Below, in pieces: positions 56,543 through 64,000 of a DNA stretch of 64,000 nucleotides. How positions within the stretch are numbered: the first letter of the stretch is position 1; the number at the start of each line of letters is the position of its first letter. The stretch covers positions 85,197,849-85,261,848 of the forward strand of contig NC_079501.1 in the NCBI RefSeq assembly GCF_030052815.1, read 5' to 3'. A program made the translations under genes and the position numbers. The notes beneath the pieces are model-generated. The model had not been told where the DNA came from, did no database searches, and worked only from the letters and a program-made list of their open reading frames with translations. The stretch comes from Hevea brasiliensis. Lineage: Eukaryota > Streptophyta > Magnoliopsida > Malpighiales > Euphorbiaceae.

Positions 56543-59500
56543 TGTCACACCTTACCCCTCTGTAAGGCATAACATGATCCCGTAGTATACCTAATGAATT
56601 ACCAACTCCGTCTACTGATAACCCATTAAATACACTACAAGGGATTTTAAAAACTTTTCTTACTTCTTTTACAGTGGTGAGCACTATTTACAGGTGTTAA
56701 AAACTTTGGTGAACTGAAGTGAAATAACTAACTCATTTGGTTTATTTGGAATTTCTGTAAAAATTTTGGCAAAGTGCCATCTGTATTTTGGACAAAACAG
56801 TTCTTCAGAAAACCTGTAAAAAAGCACTTCAATAATTTTTTCCAAATCTCAACTCCAATACATTTCTCAACACAACAATTTATCAACACAATTCCATAGA
56901 AATTTTTCAAAGTCTGAGATAAGGAAATATAATACAACTTTTACAATCCAAAACACTCATAATTAATTTACAACTTCAAGGTACAATTTAATTTACAACT
57001 GCTCAAAACCAAAACAATATGTACATACAGTGTCATACATTACAGTACAAAAAGCAAAAGCGGTATACTCAATATACCAGGTAATCCCTCGCTGGATGTA
57101 TATGCAGCCTAGTCTGCTGCCCTGTCTATCTCTCTACTGCGATAAAGAATAAAGCTATCATTTGAGACAATGTCTCAGTGGTGCACAACATTAACCAAAT
57201 CCAATTTAAATCACAATTCATAAGTCATGTAAATAGTGGATACTTAAAATCATAATTAAATTCAAGACAATAATTGTCAACAAGAATTTAAACTCCATTT
57301 CTCAATATCACAATAATTTTCCATAAGTCAGATCAGGTTTGAATTCAAAAGACAATATATGTCAATGAGAGTTTAAATCCATTTCACAATCTCATAGTGC
57401 ACATCAATAAATCACACACAGCTTAATCATGATCCATAATTCAATTCATCCCAAAAGCCGATGGCTAATGAGGTATTCAGTTCATCCCAAAAGTCGATGA
57501 CTAATGAGGAATAACATGGCTAGCTAGCAAAAATATGAGTACTCATTCTATTCGTCCTCAACAGGCACACACCTCAACACTTCAGCCAGAGAGGGAATTC
57601 AATTCATCCCACTAGACAAGCTAGAGAGGAATACAATCAATATACATGATAGCTGTGGTTTCAAACCATTTACAGTGCTTTTCAATCAATAAGTATCCAT
57701 CAATGTCATTCAAATAGTTTTTCACAGTTTCAAACCATTCACAATATTTTTCAATCAATAAGTGTCCATCAAACACATTTCCACAATTTAAAACAATGAT
57801 ATACAAACAGTCAATATTTATTTCCATTGAAAATAATTCAAAAGAAACAGTTGTTGTGCACAAACACAATTTAAAACAATAATATACAAATATTCAATAT
57901 TTATTTCAATTGAAAAATTCAAAAGCAATAGCCGTTGTGCACAAACCTCTGATATTTGTCTCCTGGTCTTGACTCAGTATTTCTTTCCCTTTTGCTGAGT
58001 CCTTGTTAACTGAGAAACACAATTTGAAGTGTTTGATCAAATTAAACTGTCTCTATCGATGGGGTTTGGTAAATAATGCACTGAACTCAATTATTCACTA
58101 AGTCACCTAATATACCGACCCTCATTGCGTTTTAGGTAAATTAGGTTTTAGTGTCGTTAATATGTCACATTCGATAAGGTTTTAGATTTGGTATGTTTTA
58201 CCAAAGTCATTTCCTTGCTTAGTGCATTTTAATGCAAATTGCTGGATTTCGGAACACTGGTTTGACCTAACCGGACGATCTAGTTCCCTCAGTTTTCGGG
58301 TCTCGGTCGAAACTACAAACTTGTAGATCTAGGTCTTATTGCACGCGGTGCAAAATTTCAGGTCAATCCGAGTTAAGTAGACCAAGTTATGGTCATTACA
58401 CTCTTGCTGGTCAAATGGTACCATTTTAGGTCAATTTTAGGTCAAAGTGGTCAATTCTGGTTCGGCCAGTTTTTGGACCCGAACTTGTGCAAGTTGTTTG
58501 ACTTGCTTATGGTCATTTCTGGGCTTTGGTGTCTTCATAAGACTTGTAGGTATGGGTCTTAACTATTCTTGGTCAAAATTTCAGGTCAATTGGACCTGGT
58601 TTGAGTGAGTTATGGCCTAAACACTCACTGCTGCCCAATTGGTCATTTTTCAGGTCCTAATTGCACCTAATCCGAATTGGTCAAATTTTTAGGTCACCTT
58701 GCAAGCAGAATTTTGGCATGGTTTCTCAATGAAAGTTGACACATTTTGTGCCTAGTTTCACCCCAAATTGGTCTCATACCAATTGAGGTTACACATTCAA
58801 GGTTATAGGCCAAAATATACACTGCCCTCAATATGCATTTCACATCCCAACTTCAAACACATTATTTACCTTGCAAGCTTTACTTCCATACCCTACCAAA
58901 CTGTTTTGGCACATTACCAACAACATTTACTACATTACATTAGCATTATTTTGGGCAGATTCCAATCACCATCAACACACCAATTATCATTCACAATCAC
59001 AATTCTAAGTACCATTACAATTACACCTAAACACTACAAACATTACATACACTTTACAACTTTAATTTACATACTTAACATCAATCCTTCTAGGTCAATA
59101 TGCTGCCCACACTTCCTTCAATATACACCCTTTCTCAAGTGTCCACAAGCTGCCACAAATCACTCATCAACATCACATTGCCGTACCATAAGTTAATTTC
59201 CATCAAAGTGTATAATTCACCATATATACATGCATTAAATCACTAGGTTACTAAATCACCATGAACAACATTATTTCTCAACAATTATATGCACAATTTC
59301 CTCATCAAAAACGTGACCATGGCTGTCCAAAATGACAACAACAATAACCCATCAAACTCAAAATTTTCCTTCACCAAACTAATACCCATAACATGCACAT
59401 AAACTTTAACAAAGAAATTCTCAAAATTATGAACTTACCTTATGCTTGGAGCTTGTTAAACCTTGCTTAAACTTCCCAAAATTGGTATCAATATCTTCCT

Positions 59501-60306
59501 TGTGATGTGTAGACAAAGTTTCATGAAGGAACCCAAGAGGTTGGAGTTGAAAATGGAGAGTTAAGAAAGCTTGCATGAAAAATGGCTATGGAGTTCCTCT
59601 CACCTCCATTCACGGCAATGTTTATGAAATGAGGAAGATGAACATTCTGATGGGTATAGTGGCCTTATATCAGCCACATTTTATGTTTAATTTAATCCTT
59701 TAGTGGTCCACTTAGTCATTTAATCATATAATAAGCTAAATGTGCATTTATTCCACATTAACCCATGATTTTCCACTATTTATTTTAGGTATCACCAATT
59801 TAATTTTTCATTTTATTTTCTTAGTGTAATACTATTTATTTTTAATGGACATTTAGGTCAAAAGACAATTCGGGATGTCAAATGACCATAATGCCCCTGT
59901 TCGGGTGGCTTTCCCGATTTTTCGGTAATACCGTATTTTGTCTGTTTTTCGATTTCTCACTTTTCTTTGTACTAATTATTTAATTTTTCTTTGATCTTTC
60001 TAATGATATTTATTCTTCAATAAGGGTCTATTTAAGTCCTAAAAATGTTTTCCAGGGTTCCCATGATCAGTAGCTAGTCAACGGTCCACGTAGTGACTTC
60101 GGTCTTGATCACCATCGCTAGGTTTCCCGGCTCACTTACTCGGTTACATTTCTTTGCTATGATTTTTCCTTTGTTTTTCTTTTCTTGTATTTCATTATTT
60201 TATGTCTCCTCACTCATATTGAAGTACGGTTCTAGGAATACTATCTGTCCGTACAGCACTGGACACCGGAACAGCAGAACGCATAACAGAACTTAGGGGA
60301 GTTACA
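56543..60306 (-). repeat. 3' LTR of the minus-strand gypsy element
   Basis: About 3.76 kb; plus-strand ends TGTCACACCTTACCCC and GGGGAGTTACA. Parts resemble the LTR at 4344, such as GGTCTCATACCAATTGAGGT near 58770 and the TCTCAGTGGTGCACA segment near 57173. The 142-aa plus-strand frame at 58768-59196 lies here and is judged spurious. Confidence 0.82.
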
Positions 60307-60320
60307 ATTATCACCACCTT
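60307..60320 (-). other. polypurine tract region of the minus-strand gypsy element
   Basis: On the minus strand GACGAAATTTATTTAAGG then TGGTGATAAT lead directly into the TG of the LTR, the layout of Tekay elements (GACGAAATTT, purine run, TGTAA). The purine run is interrupted by T. Confidence 0.6.
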
Positions 60321-60339
60321 AAATAAATTTCGTCTCGAA

Positions 60340-63300
60340 AATTTACATAGAATTAGTCTCTGAATAGTGTGGGTGTTGTCTCCTCATATCCTCTTCACGT
60401 TCCCAAGTAGCTTCTGGCACGAATGATGGTTCCACACACTTTAACAGTGTATCTGTTTGTTCCTCACTGTTTCACCTCATAAGCGAATTTTTATGGGTTC
60501 TTCCTCATATGAAAGGTCCGATTTACTTCAATCTCTTCAATCGATAGTACATGAGATGGGTCGATCTGTACCTCCTTAACATGGACACATGGAAGACACT
60601 GTATCCTTGCTAGCTCGAGGTAATGCCAACCGGTATGCTAAAGGACCCACTCTTTCCGTAACTTCATATGGTCTGATGAAACGAGGACTCAGTTTCCCCT
60701 TTCTGCCAAATCTCATAATCCTCTTCCAAGGAGAAACTTTGAGGAATACCTTATCACCCACTGCATACTCAATATCTCTTCTCTTCAGATCAACATAGGA
60801 CTTTTGACGGTCTGATGCAGCCTTGAGTCTATCTCTGATCAATCTGATCTTATCCTCTGTCATTTGGACAATTTACGGTCCAATCATCTTCCTTTCACCT
60901 ACTTCATCCCAACATAAGGGAGTTCTACACTTTACGCCATACAAAGCTTCATATGGAGGCATCCCTATGCTTGATTGGTAGCTGTTGTTATAAGCAAACT
61001 CAATCAAAGGCAAGTGTGTATCCCAACTACCTTCAAATTCAATCACACAAGCCCGTAGCATATCCTCCAATATCTGAATAACCCTCTCAGTTGGCCATGC
61101 ATGCGTGGGTGGAATCTTTGTCTTTGAAGTTCAATCTAGTTCCTAGGGCTCTCGAAGACTACCCGAATCTAGAAGTGAACCTAGGATCTCTGTCGAGACA
61201 CAATTGATCTTGGCACTCCATGCGGTTTTACAATCTCATATATGTACAATCCGCCAATCTTTCCGTGCTATAGTCCATCCGAATCGGCAAAAAGTGAGCG
61301 GACTTAGTCAATCATCAACTATAACCCATACTTGCATCATGACTACTCGTGTCCTTGGAAGTCCTGTAACAAAATCCATAGTTATCCGTTCCCATTTCCA
61401 CTGCATGCGACAAAGGATGTAACAAACCATTGGAACTTGATGTTCGCCTTTACTGGCGACAAGTTAGGCATTTGGAAACGAATTCGGCTATATCTCTTTT
61501 CATGCCCATCCACCGTAATGCTCTTTGACCCTCTGTACATTTTAGTTCCACGGTGCATAGCAAATGGAGACTCATGTGCTTCCTTCATAATGATCTGTCT
61601 CGCCCACATCACTAGGAACGCACATTCGCTTCGATGTAGCAATAAACCATCATCTCTCACAGAGAATTGGGTTTCTTGCCTGTGAACTTCTTTCAAGACT
61701 TACGATATTTTTCATCACTGCGTGCACCATTACGATCCGATCAATCAACACTGGCTGTACATGCCATGCAACTACTGTCTTGTCCCTCATCATCAACCTC
61801 TAAACTGGCATGCTGTGCTTTCAATTCATATACCATGGACAAAGGAGAAACTCTGAGACTTGCCATAGTCTTGCGACTTAAGGCGTCAGCCACCACATTT
61901 GCTTTTCCTGGCTGATAGTCTATTAAGCAATCATAATCTTTAATGAGTTCTAGCCATCTCCTCTGCCTCAAATTCAATTCCTTCTGGGTACCTAAGTACT
62001 TCAAGCTCTTGTGATCTGTGAAGATGTAGCATTTCTCTCCATACAGATAGTGTCTCCAGATCTTCAGAGCAAAAACAATAGCTGCTAACTCCAGATCATG
62101 TGTTGGGTAGTTCCTCTCATGCGGTTTCAGCTGGCGTGATGCATAAGCAATGACATTCGATCTTGCATCGATACGCCTAACCCATTGTGAGAAGCATCAC
62201 TATAAGCGTGTATTCTTTACGGAGTAGGTAAAGTGAGAACTGGAGCTTGATTAAGCACCTCTTCAACTCATCAAAACTCTGTGACATTTATCCGTCCCAC
62301 CGAAATTTCACATCCTTCCGGCGGCTTGGTGGTGGAGAAGATAACATAGAAAATCCCTTCACAAACCGACGGTAATATCCAGCTCAGCCCTAAGCTGCGA
62401 ATTTACGTGATGTTCTGGCGGTTTCCAATTAAGGATAGCTTCTACCTTGGGAATCTACCTTGATCCCTTGGTGACACAACATGTCCCAAAAGGAGATTTC
62501 CTTCACCAAAATTCACATTTCGACAATTTGGCGTCTGTTGTTTCTCCCTTAAAGTCTGCAGTACAATCCGCAGATGTCTATCATGCTCCTCTGCACTCCT
62601 CGAGTATATCAAAATGTCATCAATAAACACCACCACAAATTGATCAAGATATGGTGCAAGATAGTGTTCATCAGATCCATAAAAGCAGCTGGAGCATTTG
62701 TCAACCCGAATGGCATTACTAGGAACTCATAATGGCCATACCGAGTTCTGAAAGCAGTTTTTGGAATACTCTGCTCTTGCACCTTCAACTGATGATAACC
62801 AGGATCGCAAATCAATTTTGGAGAATCTCGCTGCACCCTTCAATCGATCGAACGGATCATCAATGCGAGGCAATGGATATCTGTTCTTTATTGTCACCCT
62901 ATTCAACCGCTCGTAGTCAATGCATGCGGAGAGTACCATCCTTCTTCTTAACAAACAACACCGTGCTCCCAAGGTGACACACTAGGGCGGATGAAGCCCT
63001 TTTCAAGTAATTCTTGTAATCGTATCTTCAACTCCTTCAACTCTGCTGGTGCCATTACGTATGGCGTTATGGAGATTGGATCCACACCAGCGAACATTAA
63101 TTTCAAATCGCACTTCTCTTTCGGAGGTAATCACGGCAATTCATCAGAAACACATCCGAAAGTCATGTCGTAGGGATGTCCTTCAATCTTTGGACTCCCC
63201 ACTTGGGTGTCTACCACATGTGCCAAGTATGCTTCACACCCTTTTACGATCATTTTTACGGCTAGTGCACCGAAATGATGTTGGATGGCAATATTGCCTC

Positions 63301-63640
63301 TCCCCATGTATCACCACATCAGCATCGAGGAGACCAAAAGTGATATCTTGATCTACATCCAATCATGGCATGATGCCTAGCTAACCAATCCATGCCCAAG
63401 ATGATATCATAATCTCTGAAGGGCATTTCAATGAGATCGACAGAAAGTGTGCCCTTGGATCACCAAAGGACAATCTCTATACATTTTATTAACCACGACC
63501 TCTGTCCTAGCGGACTTGTTACTAGCACCTCAAAGTCCATTTTTGTACATGGAACAAAGAATGCAATCAATGATGCTAGCACTCACATAAGAATGGGTAG
63601 AACCGGATCAAATAGCACAAATACATTCTCGTTAAAAGTT
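60340..63640 (-). pseudogene. pol of the minus-strand gypsy element (protease to chromodomain), frameshifted
   Basis: From high to low coordinate: protease near 63560-63625 (LFDP, then THSYVSAS after a one-base shift), and RT 62442-62972 ([51 protein letters not shown] with both Asp intact). RNase H follows to 61741 ([39 protein letters not shown]). Integrase is 60873-61696 (EGSWDTHLPLIEFAYNNSY, MPPYEALYGVKCRTPL). The integrase C-terminal part is 60576-60863 (KVFLKVSPWKRIMRFGRKGK), with a chromodomain-like tail to about 60340. Frameshifts and stops occur between the pieces. RT catalytic residues remain, so it decayed less than the + strand element. Confidence 0.85.
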
Positions 63641-63839
63641 GAGAAGGTACCACAACATCGATGTCTCACCTCTTCCCTCTGGCATGGCATAGACTCTGGA
63701 GCACATCTTGTTCGATTGTTTATCGTGCCTTGGCTGCTGTTTGGGTTACCTCTAACCCTGCCTCTACCTCTGCTAGGTGGTTGTGAGCTCGGTGTGGGGC
63801 TCAGGCCGACCCTTCTGTAGTAGTAGGAGGTGGTCCAAC

Positions 63840-63995
63840 TCTGCGACTACTGGTGCAGTCCTTGGCAAAGTGTCCGGTGCCTCCACAGTTATAACAGGCT
63901 CCAATAGCCTTGTAACAGATTCCACCATGATTCTTTCCACAAGTTTCACATTGACGGGGAGGGTAGGAACTTCTGGTGCTCTGCTGGCCAGATAG
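63840..63995 (-). pseudogene. gag zinc-knuckle region of the minus-strand gypsy element
   Basis: The minus strand reads CETCGKNHGGICYKA then CYNCGGTGHFAKDC, a perfect C-x2-C-x4-H-x4-C nucleocapsid knuckle. It lies upstream of the protease as expected. The rest of gag and the 5' LTR are beyond the window. Confidence 0.85.
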
Positions 63996-64000
63996 GGGAG

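Larger units (their letters stand above)
56543..64000 (-). mobile_element. Ty3/gypsy retrotransposon, Tekay/Del-like, minus strand, runs off the window
   Basis: The 3' LTR (56543-60306) is followed, going up in coordinates, by chromodomain, integrase, RNase H, RT, protease and gag zinc-knuckle sequence on the minus strand to the window end. The 5-bp duplication on the visible side would be TACCC (56538-56542); its partner is outside. Because it lies inside the LTR at 54927 it is younger than that copy. Confidence 0.88.

Noticed and set aside
58768..59196. 142-aa open frame
   Set aside because: Lies inside the gypsy LTR, low-complexity composition (His, Ile, Thr, Ser), no domain.

Overview
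The window is nuclear DNA of a eudicot plant. It is AT-rich, its genes are split by canonical GT-AG introns, and it carries plant-type Ty3/gypsy, RTE, hAT, CACTA, Mutator-like and TRIM elements. The two complete conserved genes match plant families. A woody eudicot, possibly Euphorbiaceae, would fit the style of the repeats, but the sequence alone does not fix the species. No rRNA, tRNA or CRISPR features were seen.

Layout. 1-1595: last exons of a CACTA (En/Spm, Ptta-type) transposase-associated gene and the right terminus of that element. 1600-4340: AT-rich DNA with one decayed LINE tail. 4344-8423: a solo gypsy LTR with 5-bp target duplication, carrying a complete 541-bp TRIM. 10458-15081: a complete ten-exon cytosolic-type tyrosyl-tRNA synthetase gene. 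16975-29303: a decayed Tekay/Del-like gypsy element on the + strand; its 3' LTR is split by a nearly complete RTE-clade LINE. 29434-31474: two hAT-type non-autonomous elements in inverted orientation. 32591-32757: a miniature RTE derivative joining the 5' and 3' ends of the LINE. 33651-43551: a complete nine-exon 2-oxoglutarate/Fe(II) oxygenase gene of the ICU11/CP2 type, with an RTE fragment in its first intron. 44438-44878: a fold-back repeat with 133-bp arms plus a third copy. 45078-48079: a two-unit 1.03-kb tandem repeat, the first unit split by two MITEs. 49903-52030: a dead hAT transposase gene containing another hAT MITE. 52040-52830: a remnant LTR with a Tat/Ogre-type primer site. 53230-53641: a small two-exon GRF zinc-finger gene with an intact frame. 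54927-56542: a second copy of the LTR family seen at 4344. It is interrupted from 56543 onward by a minus-strand Tekay-like gypsy element that runs off the window.

The ordinary cellular genes are TyrRS (translation) and the ICU11-like oxygenase (chromatin; in Arabidopsis linked to Polycomb repression). The small GRF gene is possibly functional. Everything else is layered transposon sequence. Several nesting events can be ordered because empty-site paralogues lie in the same window: TRIM into LTR, RTE into gypsy LTR, MITEs into the tandem repeat, gypsy into LTR. No operon-like linkage or new multi-gene system was found. The least expected items are the RTE miniature element, the 133-bp fold-back array and the spliced GRF gene.
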